Part shown: positions 36,549 through 46,085 of the stretch, piece by piece
Numbering within the stretch: the first letter of the stretch is position 1
Layout: every line of letters starts with the position of its first letter
Source: Acidobacteriota bacterium
Lineage (GTDB): Bacteria > Acidobacteriota > Terriglobia > Acidiferrales > UBA7541
Reading direction: 5' to 3'
DNA: 64,000 nt
Assembly: GCA_003223325.1 (NCBI GenBank)
Contig: QHYS01000015.1
Span: forward strand, 1-64,000
Program-made: the position numbers and the translations under genes
Notes under the pieces: model-generated
What the model saw: the letters and a program-made list of their open reading frames with translations, nothing else
Told to the model about the DNA's origin: nothing
Databases searched by the model: none

Positions 36549-38147
36549 TCACGCTGCGGAACGTCCAGCGATGAGCCCGTTGCGCCGCGCCGCGTTTCCA
36601 TTTTGAATACGCCGTACACAAGCGAATCGCAGGGGCAGGCCAAACTCCCTTTCAAAGAATTTGGATTTGCGTCGCAGCTCGCGAAGATTCACCTGGGCCT
36701 CGGAAGTTGTGGCCATGCGTATCAGAATCGTTCTGCGCTGAATCTTCGCGTCCACGCGGCGCACCGCCTGCGTTCCCCCCGCATCCAGCGCCACCGCGAT
36801 GCGCAGCAGCGCGGCCAACTGCTGCACGCGCGTGCGGTCCGCGCCGGCAAGCGAACTATAGAGCCGATGGTGGAGGTCGGGCCTAGATTCACCATGATAG
36901 CGCACCAGGCAGGCCACCACGGCCTGCTGGTGCTTGCTGAGCCCCGGAATGTCCGCATGCCGCACCAGATATTCGCCATGCTTATGGTGCCCGCGTGCAT
37001 TCACCGCGACGCCGATGTCGTGCAAAAGCGCTCCCAATTCAAGCGTGACCCGCTGCGCGGAGGGCAGTTCGTGAACAGGCGCCAGCTGATCAAAAAGCTG
37101 CGCCGCCAGCCGGCGCACATGCTCGCAATGGCCGGTATCGGAGTGCATCCGCGCGGCAAAGCGACGTGCCTGCTGGCGTAAGGCCTCCGCCCTCTCATCA
37201 TGAGCACTCGCCGGACCAAAATGGGCAGTCGCCAGTTCATGCAGCACTCCTTCGCGAACGCCCACCCCGGGAATAATCATTTGCCGCACGTCCAGCAGCT
37301 CCGCGAGCCTGATGAACAAAACCGCCGCTACGCCCATGACCTCGGCGCGATCGCGTCGCACTCCAAAACTATCCATGCGGCCGTCCACGTCGAGCCGCAG
37401 GATCTCCCAGAGCATCTCCCGCAGGCGGCGGAGATTCAGGGTATTGAAACCGGCCAAGCGCGGACCCGGAGCGACCCGAGCGAGCGCCTCCGCATTGCCG
37501 CCGCAAGCGACTGCGGCGCTGCGCCCGACCTCCATCGAGCCTCGAAGCTGAGACTGCAACACCGAACTAATGTGCGCTTGCAACTCACCCAAAGCCTCCG
37601 GCGTAAACGGCCCGGCGAGATTAAATTGCTCCATGAGACGAACCGTGCCGAGCGGAAGCGCGAATCCTCGGTCGATTTTTCTCCCGCGCAGGAAACTCAT
37701 CTCCAGGCTGCCGCCACCCAGATCGAGAATCAATCGGGGAGCAAAACGTCCTGCCGATACCCCGAATACTGCCTCGCGGACGAGCCGCGCCTCTTCCGCC
37801 GCACTTATGGCTACGAGCTCGATGCCGGCCTCGCGGTAGATTCGCGAAATCAGGGCATCACGATTGACGGCTTCGCGCATGGCGCTGGTGGCGACGGCCG
37901 AGTATCCATCCACTTCGTAGCGGTCGAGCAGGCTCCGGAAATGCAGAAAGGCTTCGACCGCCCGTGACATCGTGCGCGGGTCCAGTCTTTTTCTCGTGAA
38001 TACGTTATGACCCAGCCGAACCGACCAGCGCGCGCTTGCAAGTTCGCGTATCTCCGTGGCCGAGCTGGCGCGCGCTACTACCGCGCGGATCGCGTTCGAG
38101 CCCGCGTCAAGCGCAGCGATCACCAGCGGCGATGGGGTTAATGGCAT
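36549..38147 (-). CDS. Ppx/GppA exopolyphosphatase with C-terminal HD domain
   Basis: 532 residues, ATG 38147. Residues ~8-310 are an ASKHA-fold Ppx/GppA domain: IAALDAGSNAIRAVV, the catalytic Glu region SAAEEARLVREAVFG, ILDLGGGSLEMSF and AACGGN-like VACGGNAEALAR. Residues ~335-530 form an HD domain with LLHDIGVAVNARGHHKHGEYLVRH. Enzymes of this family hydrolyse polyphosphate or pppGpp. The layout with CHAD and SixA genes nearby suggests a polyphosphate-related module. PPX versus GPPA specificity cannot be decided here. Confidence 0.9.
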   Translation of the reverse strand: MPLTPSPLVIAALDAGSNAIRAVVARASSATEIRELASARWSVRLGHNVFTRKRLDPRTMSRAVEAFLHFRSLLDRYEVDGYSAVATSAMREAVNRDALISRIYREAGIELVAISAAEEARLVREAVFGVSAGRFAPRLILDLGGGSLEMSFLRGRKIDRGFALPLGTVRLMEQFNLAGPFTPEALGELQAHISSVLQSQLRGSMEVGRSAAVACGGNAEALARVAPGPRLAGFNTLNLRRLREMLWEILRLDVDGRMDSFGVRRDRAEVMGVAAVLFIRLAELLDVRQMIIPGVGVREGVLHELATAHFGPASAHDERAEALRQQARRFAARMHSDTGHCEHVRRLAAQLFDQLAPVHELPSAQRVTLELGALLHDIGVAVNARGHHKHGEYLVRHADIPGLSKHQQAVVACLVRYHGESRPDLHHRLYSSLAGADRTRVQQLAALLRIAVALDAGGTQAVRRVDAKIQRRTILIRMATTSEAQVNLRELRRKSKFFEREFGLPLRFACVRRIQNGNAARRNGLIAGRSAA

Positions 38148-38373
38148 GGAGGGACACCTAGAAGAAGATGTCTAGAGGAAAGACTGCCGACTCGAAGTGC
38201 AGCAGCGAACCTGAACCGATTCAGCGACGCCTCCCTGCCCGAGGAACCGTCCACGCAGCAAATCCTCGAGCGGCAACGCCTGCGGCCGCAACGCGTTCAG
38301 AATAACACTCCTACAAAGCCGCGATATTAAAATTTGTTCACAGACGTGTTTGAGTTACGGGGGCAGAATGCGA

Positions 38374-39663
38374 TCAGGGCCGAATCGCCGCGAGACTCTC
38401 GCGGCAGGCGACGACTGTGCGGCGTATATCGTCATCGCCGTGTGCCGCAGAGACGAATAGCGCCTCGAATTGCGAGGGAGGTATGAGGATTTTCCGGCGC
38501 AGCATCTCCTGAAAGAACGACGCGAAGCGGCGCGTATCGGATCTCTTTGCGGCAGCATAGTTCTCAACTGGGCCTACGGTGAAAAATAATGTCAGCAGTG
38601 ACCCCGCACGAGCCACGTGGCCGGCGACGCCCGAGTCAGAAAGAGCTTGCCGCATGCCGTCCGCGAGAATCTTGGCCTTTCGCTCTAGGGAATCGTAGAA
38701 GCCAACCGACGCGAGGCGCTTCAGAGTCTCGATACCCGCTCGCATGGCCAGGGGATTGCCCGATAGCGTGCCCGCCTGATAGACCGGGCCCAACGGAGCA
38801 ATTTGCTCCATCAATTCTCGACGTCCTCCGTAGGCGGCGACCGGCAGACCGCCGCCAATGATCTTGCCCAACGTGGTCAGGTCCGGCTCGATACCAAAAA
38901 GATTTTGCGCTCCCCCAAAGCACAGCCGGAAGCCGGTGATGACTTCATCGAAAATGAGCAGCGCACCATGGTGCCGCGTCAATTCGCGCACTTCGGAAAG
39001 AAAACCGTCTAACGGCGGAACCAGGCCCATATTCGCCGCCACGGGCTCGACAATTACAGCTGCTATGTCGTGTCCGTGGCTCTCGAACAGGCGCTCAACT
39101 GCCTCCAGATCGTTGTAGGGCGCATCGAGCGTCAGTTCCGCCAGCGCCTCCGGAACCCCTGGAGAAGCCGCGATGCCCAAAGTTGCCAGCCCGGAACCCG
39201 CCTTGGCGAGAAAGCTGTCGCCATGTCCGTGGTAACCGCCCTCAAACTTAACGATGAAATTTCGGCCGGTCGCCGCCCGCGCCAAACGAACCGCGCTCAT
39301 GGTTGCCTCGGTGCCCGAACTTACAAAACGCACGCGCTCCATCGAGGGTAGGGATTTTTGAAGCATCTCCGCCAATTCGATCTCGAGCTCGGTGGTCATG
39401 CCATAGCTTGTGCCGAGCGCATCCTGCTCCGCCAAAGCAGCCGTGATTTCCTGGTGAGCGTGTCCCAAAATCAGGGCGCCCCAGGAGCAGATGAAATCGG
39501 TATAGGCATTGCCGTCCACATCCCAGACCTGGGCTCCCTGCGCGCGGTCCACGATGATGGGCGTGCCGCCCACTGCGCCGAAAGCGCGCACGGGACTATT
39601 GACGCCGCCCACCAGTACGCGGCGGGCGCGGTCAAAAGCCTTTTGCGAACGGCTGTGCTCCAT
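38374..39663 (-). CDS. hemL: Glutamate-1-semialdehyde 2,1-aminomutase HemL
   Basis: 429 residues from ATG 39663 (MEHSRSQKAFDRAR), the usual length; the frame extends 19 codons further up. It shows GGVNSPVRAFGAVGG, the FVSSGTEATMSAVRLARA phosphate loop, LIFDEVITGFR with the PLP-binding Asp, and the PLP lysine in LGKIIGGGLPVAAYGG. It converts glutamate-1-semialdehyde to 5-aminolevulinate. Last gene of the minus-strand heme arm, 135 bp after hemB. Confidence 0.96.
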   Translation of the reverse strand: MEHSRSQKAFDRARRVLVGGVNSPVRAFGAVGGTPIIVDRAQGAQVWDVDGNAYTDFICSWGALILGHAHQEITAALAEQDALGTSYGMTTELEIELAEMLQKSLPSMERVRFVSSGTEATMSAVRLARAATGRNFIVKFEGGYHGHGDSFLAKAGSGLATLGIAASPGVPEALAELTLDAPYNDLEAVERLFESHGHDIAAVIVEPVAANMGLVPPLDGFLSEVRELTRHHGALLIFDEVITGFRLCFGGAQNLFGIEPDLTTLGKIIGGGLPVAAYGGRRELMEQIAPLGPVYQAGTLSGNPLAMRAGIETLKRLASVGFYDSLERKAKILADGMRQALSDSGVAGHVARAGSLLTLFFTVGPVENYAAAKRSDTRRFASFFQEMLRRKILIPPSQFEALFVSAAHGDDDIRRTVVACRESLAAIRP

Positions 39664-39798
39664 TTCCGGGATACTTCCCACGCCGATTCCCTCCGCCGTG
39701 TCCCCTCGCCAAGGGATCAAACAGCCTTTCGCGCTCTTAGGAGCGCAGCGACGAAGAATCTCTCAGTTGCCAAGCTTAACGAGCCGGAGAGCTAGCTC

Positions 39799-40776
39799 TT
39801 AGCAAGCCTTAGTCCATCGCGCCACGTCCTTGGCATGATACGTCAGCACGATCTCTGCGCCGGCTCGTTGAATCGCCGTCAGAACTTCCAGCACGATTCG
39901 CTTTTCATCCAGCCAGCCATTGCGCGCGGCGGCTTTGACCATCGCGTATTCGCCGCTTACGTTGTAGGCGCCTAGGGGGACGTCAAAACGGTCCCGAACC
40001 TGGCGAATGATGTCCAAATAAGGGAGCGCCGGTTTGACCATGATGATGTCCGCGCCTTCCTCCAAATCAAGCGCCACTTCCTGCAGGGCCTCTCGCGCAT
40101 TTGCCGGATCCATTTGATAGCTGCGCCGGTCCCCAAACTGAGGCGCCGATTGCGCCGCCTCCCGAAAGGGTCCGTAAAATCCGGAACAATATTTAGCGGC
40201 GTAAGAAAATATCGGCAGATGCGAGAATCCATGAGAGTCAAGGGCCTGCCGAATCGCTGCTACTCGCCCATCCATCATGTCCGAAGGTGCCACCATATCA
40301 GCGCCCGCACGCGCGTGAGATAGCGCCTCCTCGGCAAGCAGCTTCAGCGTCGGATCATTGGCCACTTCGCCATTTTCGATCACGCCGCAGTGTCCGTGGC
40401 TTGTGTACTCGCACAGGCAGACGTCGGTAATCACCACCAGATTGAGGTTGGCGCGGCGAATCGCCTGGATCGCCCGTTGCACCACACCGCTCGGCGAAGA
40501 AGCCTCCGATCCATGCTCGTCTTTGTGTTCGGGAATGCCAAAGAGGATCACTCCAGGAATTCCCAATCCTTCGACCTCGCGGCATTCCTCCAGCAGTTGA
40601 TCAACTGACTGTTGATAGACTCCAGGCATCGAGCTGATCTCCATGCGCGTCGCATTGCCCGGCCCGACGAACATGGGATAAACGAAGCCGCTGGTGGAAA
40701 GGCGCGTTTCGCGCGTCATGCCGCGCAGGGCCTCGGTGCGCCGCAGGCGTCGCGGTCGTTGTACTGGAAATGCCAT
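39799..40776 (-). CDS. hemB: Porphobilinogen synthase HemB
   Basis: 325 residues. It has the zinc-type site [14 protein letters not shown] (three Cys), the two active-site lysines in [19 protein letters not shown] and [14 protein letters not shown], and the C-terminal [17 protein letters not shown]. It condenses two 5-aminolevulinate molecules to porphobilinogen. The start ATG 40776 is 12 bp after the hemD stop, so it is in the same transcript as hemA/C/D. Confidence 0.97.
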   Translation of the reverse strand: MAFPVQRPRRLRRTEALRGMTRETRLSTSGFVYPMFVGPGNATRMEISSMPGVYQQSVDQLLEECREVEGLGIPGVILFGIPEHKDEHGSEASSPSGVVQRAIQAIRRANLNLVVITDVCLCEYTSHGHCGVIENGEVANDPTLKLLAEEALSHARAGADMVAPSDMMDGRVAAIRQALDSHGFSHLPIFSYAAKYCSGFYGPFREAAQSAPQFGDRRSYQMDPANAREALQEVALDLEEGADIIMVKPALPYLDIIRQVRDRFDVPLGAYNVSGEYAMVKAAARNGWLDEKRIVLEVLTAIQRAGAEIVLTYHAKDVARWTKAC

Positions 40777-40788
40777 ACCCCCCTCCCG

Positions 40789-41613
40789 TCACACGGCTTC
40801 TGTTGTGGACCCGCCGCGCTTGATTTCGGGTGCCGAAAAATGCCGCTCCAGAGCCGCTACAAGCGAGTATGCGGTTGCCTCATCCGCTTCTACAGCTACC
40901 GGTAACCCCGCACCTCGAATCGCTTTTGCCGTCACCGGCCCGACCGCCGCGAAGGCGACGCCCGAACTCCATTTGGCTAGGCCCTCAGCCCCGATGAGAC
41001 TCTGAAATTCATGGAAAGCCGAAGGACTGAAAAATGTGACCGCGTCAGCCTGCCCGTTAAGCATCGACTCGATTAGGCTGCGATCAAATGTTTCCGGCCC
41101 GGCCGTCCTGTAGGCAACTACCTCCGTGACATTGGCCGCAGCCTTCCGGAGCAGCGAGGGCAACTCCTCGCCGGCGCGGTCACTTCGCGGCAGCAGAACC
41201 CTCTTTCCCGCAACTGCTTCGCCCAGCCCCGCGGCAAGTCCCGCTCCGCTAAATTCCGCCGGGACAAACGACACTCGCAAGCCTTCCTTCTCGAGAGCCA
41301 ACCGCGTCGCCGAACCCACCGCAGCGATTTCTTTGCCCTTGACGGTCGGTGGATATCCCAGTGCGCGGCATCGTCCGAGAAAAAACGTCACGGCGTTCGC
41401 GCTGGTGAAAATTAACCAGTCAAACTGTTCGAGCGATCGAATGGCGCAGTCGAGTTCATGAGTATTCTCAGGCTCCACAAAACGGACGAGAGGAAGCAAG
41501 ATCACCTCTGCGCCCAATTCCTCCAATCGCTGGCGCAACTCTTTCGACAGCGCCGACGCGCGCGTAACCACAATGCGCTTTCCCTCGAGCGTTCGAGATT
41601 TAACTGTGTTCAA
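40789..41613 (-). CDS. hemD: Uroporphyrinogen-III synthase HemD
   Basis: 274 residues if started at TTG 41613, overlapping hemC by 14 bp; the longer open frame upstream lies wholly inside hemC and is not conserved-looking. It shows GKRIVVTRASALSKELRQRLEELGAEV, FDWLIFTSANAVTFFLGR, VAAVGSATRLALEKEG-like IAAVGSATR, and the second domain with VTFFSPSAFHEFQSLI and FAAVGPVTAKAIRGAGLPV. These are the two-domain HemD features. It closes and inverts ring D of hydroxymethylbilane. Confidence 0.88.
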   Translation of the reverse strand: MNTVKSRTLEGKRIVVTRASALSKELRQRLEELGAEVILLPLVRFVEPENTHELDCAIRSLEQFDWLIFTSANAVTFFLGRCRALGYPPTVKGKEIAAVGSATRLALEKEGLRVSFVPAEFSGAGLAAGLGEAVAGKRVLLPRSDRAGEELPSLLRKAAANVTEVVAYRTAGPETFDRSLIESMLNGQADAVTFFSPSAFHEFQSLIGAEGLAKWSSGVAFAAVGPVTAKAIRGAGLPVAVEADEATAYSLVAALERHFSAPEIKRGGSTTEAV

Positions 41614-42529
41614 CGCCGCGCCCCGCGAGCCGCAGCAGGCGGTCCGCGCCGCGGTCGAGCAGCGCCGCGGCCACCGAGCGCCCCAGCTCTCTACCATTTT
41701 CCAACGCCCCTGTGCGGCTCTCGCGGATGGATTCGCTTCCATCCGCGGAGAGCACGCAAGCATCGATGATTAGGCTTCCTGACGCCGCGCGACACCACAC
41801 CCCCATGGGGACCTGGCAGCCGCCTTCGAGTCCCGCCAATACGGCGCGCTCCGCTTCCACCGCAACCCGCGATGGATCATGATTCAACTTTCGCACCGCT
41901 GCGGAGAGCTCGTTCTCCCGCTTGCGAGTTTCGATTCCGATGGCGCCCTGCCCTGCAGCGGGAAGACAGACCTCCGGCGGCACGATCTCGCTGATTCGCT
42001 CGGCTTTCCCGAGCCTTTCGAGGCCGGCCTTCGCGAGAACGATCGCATCGTAATCGCCTTGGGCCAGCTTTGCCAGTCGGGTGTCCACGTTGCCGCGCAT
42101 ATCCGCCATCTCGAGATCGCGGCGATAATGCCGCAGTTGCGCCTGCCGTCGCAGACTGCTGGTGCCAATGCGGGCTCCGGCCGGCAATTGATCGAGTTTG
42201 AGTCCGCCACCCGAAATCAGCGCATCGCGCACGTCGTCTCTCTCGCAGATTGCCGCAATCTCCAGCCCCGTGGGAAGAGCGGTGGGCATGTCCTTCATAC
42301 TGTGGACCGCCAGATCGATACGCCTGTCGAGCAGCGCGTCCTCCAACTCCTTGGTGAAAACGCCTTTGCCGCCGATCACGCGGAGAGAGCTCTGCCGATC
42401 GCGGTCTCCCGAGGTGCGAATGATTACCAACTCGGTGGCAATTCCGTAGCGCGCTAGCCCGGCCCGCACAAATTCCGCCTGCCAGCGAGCCAACGTACTG
42501 CCGCGGGTCCCAATCCGCAAAGACTTCAA
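41600..42529 (-). CDS. hemC: Hydroxymethylbilane synthase HemC
   Basis: 309 residues. It shows RIGTRGSTLARWQAEFV, AVHSMKDMPTALPTGLEIAAIC, GTSSLRRQAQLRHYRRDLEMADMRGNVDTRL, and the dipyrromethane-cofactor Cys in LAGLEGGCQVPMGV. It polymerises four porphobilinogens. The ATG 42529 overlaps the hemA stop by 4 bp. Complete and typical in length. Confidence 0.97.
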   Translation of the reverse strand: MKSLRIGTRGSTLARWQAEFVRAGLARYGIATELVIIRTSGDRDRQSSLRVIGGKGVFTKELEDALLDRRIDLAVHSMKDMPTALPTGLEIAAICERDDVRDALISGGGLKLDQLPAGARIGTSSLRRQAQLRHYRRDLEMADMRGNVDTRLAKLAQGDYDAIVLAKAGLERLGKAERISEIVPPEVCLPAAGQGAIGIETRKRENELSAAVRKLNHDPSRVAVEAERAVLAGLEGGCQVPMGVWCRAASGSLIIDACVLSADGSESIRESRTGALENGRELGRSVAAALLDRGADRLLRLAGRGVEHS

Positions 42530-43812
42530 GACTTGTCCTGATCCAGGCGGAAAAGATCCCGGAGCGCTTCGAGGTTTCGGACTCTGCGGCGCACATCTGG
42601 AACGGTCTTCAGTTTTTCGGCGGGTTCGAGCAAGACGCGGTCGAGCAATTCGTCCATCAGGGCCGCGATGCGCCGCTTGTCGTCCGGCGAGAGGTGCAGC
42701 ATGCCGCTCAGTTTCTCCCGCAGAAAGTCCTCGCGCTCCGCTCCGAGGCGCGAGCGCAATTCCCGCAAGACCGCGCTAGCCTCGACGCCCGCCTGCCACG
42801 ACTCAAACTTGGTCACGTGCTCCTCGACCAGCAGTTCCACTTTGGGAACCTCGGCTTCCCTGGCGCGTTTATTTTGTTCCACGATCTCCTTCAGGTCGTC
42901 GACGCCGTAGAGATAAACGTTATAAAGTTCGGCGGCGCCCGCCGATACGTTGCGAGGAACTCCCAGATCGATGAACAGCAGCGAGCGGTTAGAACGCGCC
43001 GCCATGGCCCGCTCTACGGCCACGCGCGAGACGACAGGTTCGGAACTGGTCACCGAGCAGATCACCGTGTCCGGCCAGACCAGCGCCGAGTCCAATGCCT
43101 CCCAATCAACGACTTCCGCCCCGAAGCGCTCCGCGAGTTCCGCGGCGCGCTGGAGCGAACGATTAGCCACTCCCAGGCGCGAGATTCCACGGTCGCGGAG
43201 ATGCGCGACCACCTGTTCTCCTGTCGATCCGGCACCCAAAATGAGCGCAGAGTGCGATCGCAGGCTGCCGAAAATCCGCTCCGCCAGCTTGACGCCGGCA
43301 AAAGCCACGGACATGGGCCGTGCACTGATTTGCGTTTCCGCCCGAACGCGCTTGCCCACCTCCAACGCGCTCTGGAACATGCGGTTGAGCACCGGCCCTG
43401 TGCCGCCGTGGTCCACTGCGATGCGATACGCCTCGCGGATCTGACCGAGAATCTCGGCTTCGCCCAACATCATGGAATCCAACCCTGCCGCAACCCGGAA
43501 TAGATGTCGCACCGCCTCTCGATCGTGGCGCCGATACAAACTGCCGTTAAGGACCGCAGGCTCAATCCTGTGGAACGTGGCCAAGAAGAGCTCCATCGCG
43601 CCGGCGCTGTCTTTCGCCGAAGACGCCGATTCCGGCGGCACGCCGTAGAGTTCGCTGCGATTGCAGGTAGAGAGCACTACGGTCTCGGAGAGAACGCCCC
43701 GCGAACGCAGTTGTTCAGATGCCAGCCGCGCTGCTTCTTGCGTAAAGGAAACGCGCTCGCGCAACTCCACCGGAGCCGTGCGATGATTCAAGCCTATGAG
43801 GACGATCGCCAC
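42526..43812 (-). CDS. hemA: Glutamyl-tRNA reductase HemA
   Basis: 428 residues. The nucleophile lies in VVLSTCNRSELYG; SLYRRHDREAVRHLFRVAAGLDSMMLGEAEILGQIREAY and the NADPH domain ILGAGSTGEQVVAHLRDRG follow, then a C-terminal dimerisation helix region. It reduces glutamyl-tRNA(Glu) to glutamate-1-semialdehyde, the first committed step of the C5 heme route. It follows the ccsA-like gene by 47 bp. Confidence 0.97.
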   Translation of the reverse strand: MAIVLIGLNHRTAPVELRERVSFTQEAARLASEQLRSRGVLSETVVLSTCNRSELYGVPPESASSAKDSAGAMELFLATFHRIEPAVLNGSLYRRHDREAVRHLFRVAAGLDSMMLGEAEILGQIREAYRIAVDHGGTGPVLNRMFQSALEVGKRVRAETQISARPMSVAFAGVKLAERIFGSLRSHSALILGAGSTGEQVVAHLRDRGISRLGVANRSLQRAAELAERFGAEVVDWEALDSALVWPDTVICSVTSSEPVVSRVAVERAMAARSNRSLLFIDLGVPRNVSAGAAELYNVYLYGVDDLKEIVEQNKRAREAEVPKVELLVEEHVTKFESWQAGVEASAVLRELRSRLGAEREDFLREKLSGMLHLSPDDKRRIAALMDELLDRVLLEPAEKLKTVPDVRRRVRNLEALRDLFRLDQDKS

Positions 43813-43859
43813 CGGTTAATTTCCCCGTCGCCCGAAAAGAATCAGGTTCCGCACACGCC

Positions 43860-44672
43860 TCAGAAGAACCGATGAAAGTTCGACAGATAGAGATTGACGA
43901 CGCTATAGCTGAACAGCACCAGAACAAAGTTGAATACGCAAAGCGCGGAGGCTCGGGCGCCTCGCCAGGACCCGGTTCGGCCCAGCCATAGATAGCCGGC
44001 ATACACCGCCAGAATCATGATCGTTATGATCTCTTTGGGGTCTCCGTTCCAATAGCGGCCCCAGATTCGATTGACCCACAGCACTCCAAAGCTGATCCCC
44101 ACCAGCAGCGATACCAGCCCGACAATTACGCTGCTGCGGCTCATTCGTTCCAGTGACTCCAGCGCGGGAAAACGCCAGACGATGCTTCCTAGGTGCCGGC
44201 TTCGCAACAGACTGTTTTGCACCAAATAAATTGCGCTGAGCACGAAGGATAAAGCGAAGGCCGCATATCCCAGCACATTCAGCGTGATATGCAAGGCTAG
44301 AAGAGGCCCTTGCGCGGGCGGGGGCGCCGGCACCGCCACTTGGGTGCCTTGCGCCAGACAAAATACGGCGAGGACGAACGGCAGGATAAAAACGCCTACC
44401 GAGCGATCTCTATGGAACAGTTCCAAACCCAGATAAGTCGCGGCCAGTAGCCATGCAAATAGAGAGAGCGAGCCGTAAAGGTCGTCGTAAGGGACCGTGT
44501 GGGCCCAACGGGAGCGTTCCAGTAGCGCCAGATAGTGGCACACCAAGCCGGAGATCAGCAGTAGCGTGCCCAGCCGGCCGAACAGGCGGCGCGCCGTCGC
44601 GAGAAACGCGACATAGCCGCCAAGACTCGCGGCGTACGAAATGATGGTGAGCAGAACCAGATGATTCCTCAT
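43860..44672 (-). CDS. Cytochrome c assembly protein, CcsA/HemX-like
   Basis: 270 residues, ATG 44672, with about eight hydrophobic segments. The Trp-rich motif VNRIWGRYWNGDPKE near residue 205 and conserved His residues (ALHITLNVLGYAAFALSF; the final SNFHRFF) match the CcsA/CcmC/HemX superfamily, which binds or presents heme in the membrane for cytochrome c maturation. HemX genes commonly lie directly before hemA, as here. No CcsB/ResB partner is in the window. Confidence 0.85.
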   Translation of the reverse strand: MRNHLVLLTIISYAASLGGYVAFLATARRLFGRLGTLLLISGLVCHYLALLERSRWAHTVPYDDLYGSLSLFAWLLAATYLGLELFHRDRSVGVFILPFVLAVFCLAQGTQVAVPAPPPAQGPLLALHITLNVLGYAAFALSFVLSAIYLVQNSLLRSRHLGSIVWRFPALESLERMSRSSVIVGLVSLLVGISFGVLWVNRIWGRYWNGDPKEIITIMILAVYAGYLWLGRTGSWRGARASALCVFNFVLVLFSYSVVNLYLSNFHRFF

Positions 44673-44933
44673 CGGGGGAAGGCTAACCAGCTCATTATAC
44701 AGCCGATTCCTGCAGTACGAAAAAGCTCGATTAGGCCAGATGCCTGACCAGTATGAGCTTAGTTAATGGGATGGTTCGCCGCCATACATTCCGATCACCC
44801 CCTTAGGACTATCACCAAATCATAGAGAACGCCGGGTTGTCGGAATCCCACCTGTCGGCTGCTTGGTCTCATGCGGCTGGTGCCCGAATTTGTTATCATG
44901 CCAGGGAAAACGCAAATCCAAGCTTAAGCTACA
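44673..44933. other. Divergent intergenic region between the two heme arms
   Basis: 261 bp between the ccsA-like start and hemE; it should hold both heme promoters. A TATCAT at 44894-44899 is a weak -10 candidate for hemE; no convincing -35 box or operator repeat was seen. Confidence 0.4.
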
Positions 44934-46085
44934 ATGAGGGCCAATAAGTTTAGCCGTATGGACGCGAAACCCGCAGAGCTTGTCGCCGCGAACCTCAGCC
45001 GCACCGCGCTCTTGCTGCGCGCCTGCCGCCGGGAGCCAGTCCCCCGCGTACCGGTCTGGATGATGCGCCAAGCCGGGCGCTATCTGCCCGAGTACCGGGC
45101 GCTGCGCGAGAGGTATAGCTTCCTGGAAGTGGCCAAAACGCCGGAACTTGCCGCCGAGGTTTCCCTGCAGCCCTACCGCCGGCTAGGCGTCGACGCCGTG
45201 ATCGTCTTTTCGGACATTCTGATTCCCGCCGAAGCAATGGGCGCGGCAATCGAATTGGGGGACGCGGGGCCTGTAATCGCCTCGCCGGTTCGTAGTGCCA
45301 CGCAAGTGGAAGCCCTCGCCGCCTTCGATCCCGAGCGCGAGACGCGTTTCGTCAGCGATGCCATCCGCTTGCTCTGCCGATCTCTAGGCACAGACGTCCC
45401 CGTCCTGGGATTCGCCGCCGCCCCCTGGACGCTCGCCTGTTATCTCGTGCAAGGCGGTTCTCGAGAAGGCTTCCCGGCCGCAAAGGCGATGCTATGGGGT
45501 GAGCCTCGAACCCTCCGCAAGCTACTGGAAAAAATTGCTCGCGCGACCGCCAGCTACCTCAAGGCGCAAATCGCTGCAGGTGCGGCTGCCGTGCAACTCT
45601 TTGACACTTGGGCCGGCGAACTGGATGCCCCCGCATACCGCGATTTTGAGCTTCCGGCCACGCAACTCTTGATCGAAGCGCTGGCGCCGTGCGATACGCC
45701 CGTGATTCTTTTTTCGAAAGCATCGAATCATTTGCTCACTTCCCTTCTGCGGACCGGAGCGAACGTGCTCGGTGTGGACTGGCGAATGGACTTGGCGCAC
45801 CTTCGCGAGAAATTTGGCGAGCGAATAGCGCTCCAGGGCAATGTCGATCCGACTGTACTTCTGGCCTCGCCCGAAGCGATTTCGGGCTCGGTCAACGAGG
45901 CTGTCCGGCAGACCCGCGGCCGGGGTCACATCCTAAATTTGGGCCACGGAATTCTGCCCGAGACCCCCGTGGAGAATGCTCTGGCTTTTATCCGGGCCGG
46001 GCAATCGGCGCCCGTCGAAAATGCCTCTCCCGAATCTCGTGCCCGGGCGATTACAGATGTTTCCAACCCGGCGTCGTTGGTATGA
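44934..46085 (+). CDS. hemE: Uroporphyrinogen decarboxylase HemE
   Basis: 383 residues from ATG 44934 (ATG 44958 is an equally plausible start closer to the usual length). It shows PVWMMRQAGRYLPEYR, DAVIVFSDILIPAEAMG, FAAAPWTLACYLVQGG, QLFDTWAGELDAPAYRDF and LQGNVDPTVLLASPE near the end. It removes four acetate carboxyls to give coproporphyrinogen III. First gene of the plus-strand arm, overlapping hemN. Confidence 0.96.
   Translation: MRANKFSRMDAKPAELVAANLSRTALLLRACRREPVPRVPVWMMRQAGRYLPEYRALRERYSFLEVAKTPELAAEVSLQPYRRLGVDAVIVFSDILIPAEAMGAAIELGDAGPVIASPVRSATQVEALAAFDPERETRFVSDAIRLLCRSLGTDVPVLGFAAAPWTLACYLVQGGSREGFPAAKAMLWGEPRTLRKLLEKIARATASYLKAQIAAGAAAVQLFDTWAGELDAPAYRDFELPATQLLIEALAPCDTPVILFSKASNHLLTSLLRTGANVLGVDWRMDLAHLREKFGERIALQGNVDPTVLLASPEAISGSVNEAVRQTRGRGHILNLGHGILPETPVENALAFIRAGQSAPVENASPESRARAITDVSNPASLV

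Noticed and set aside
45689..46081. Longer HemN start
   Set aside because: The extra region overlaps hemE and is not HemN-like; ATG 46082 overlaps the hemE stop in operon fashion.
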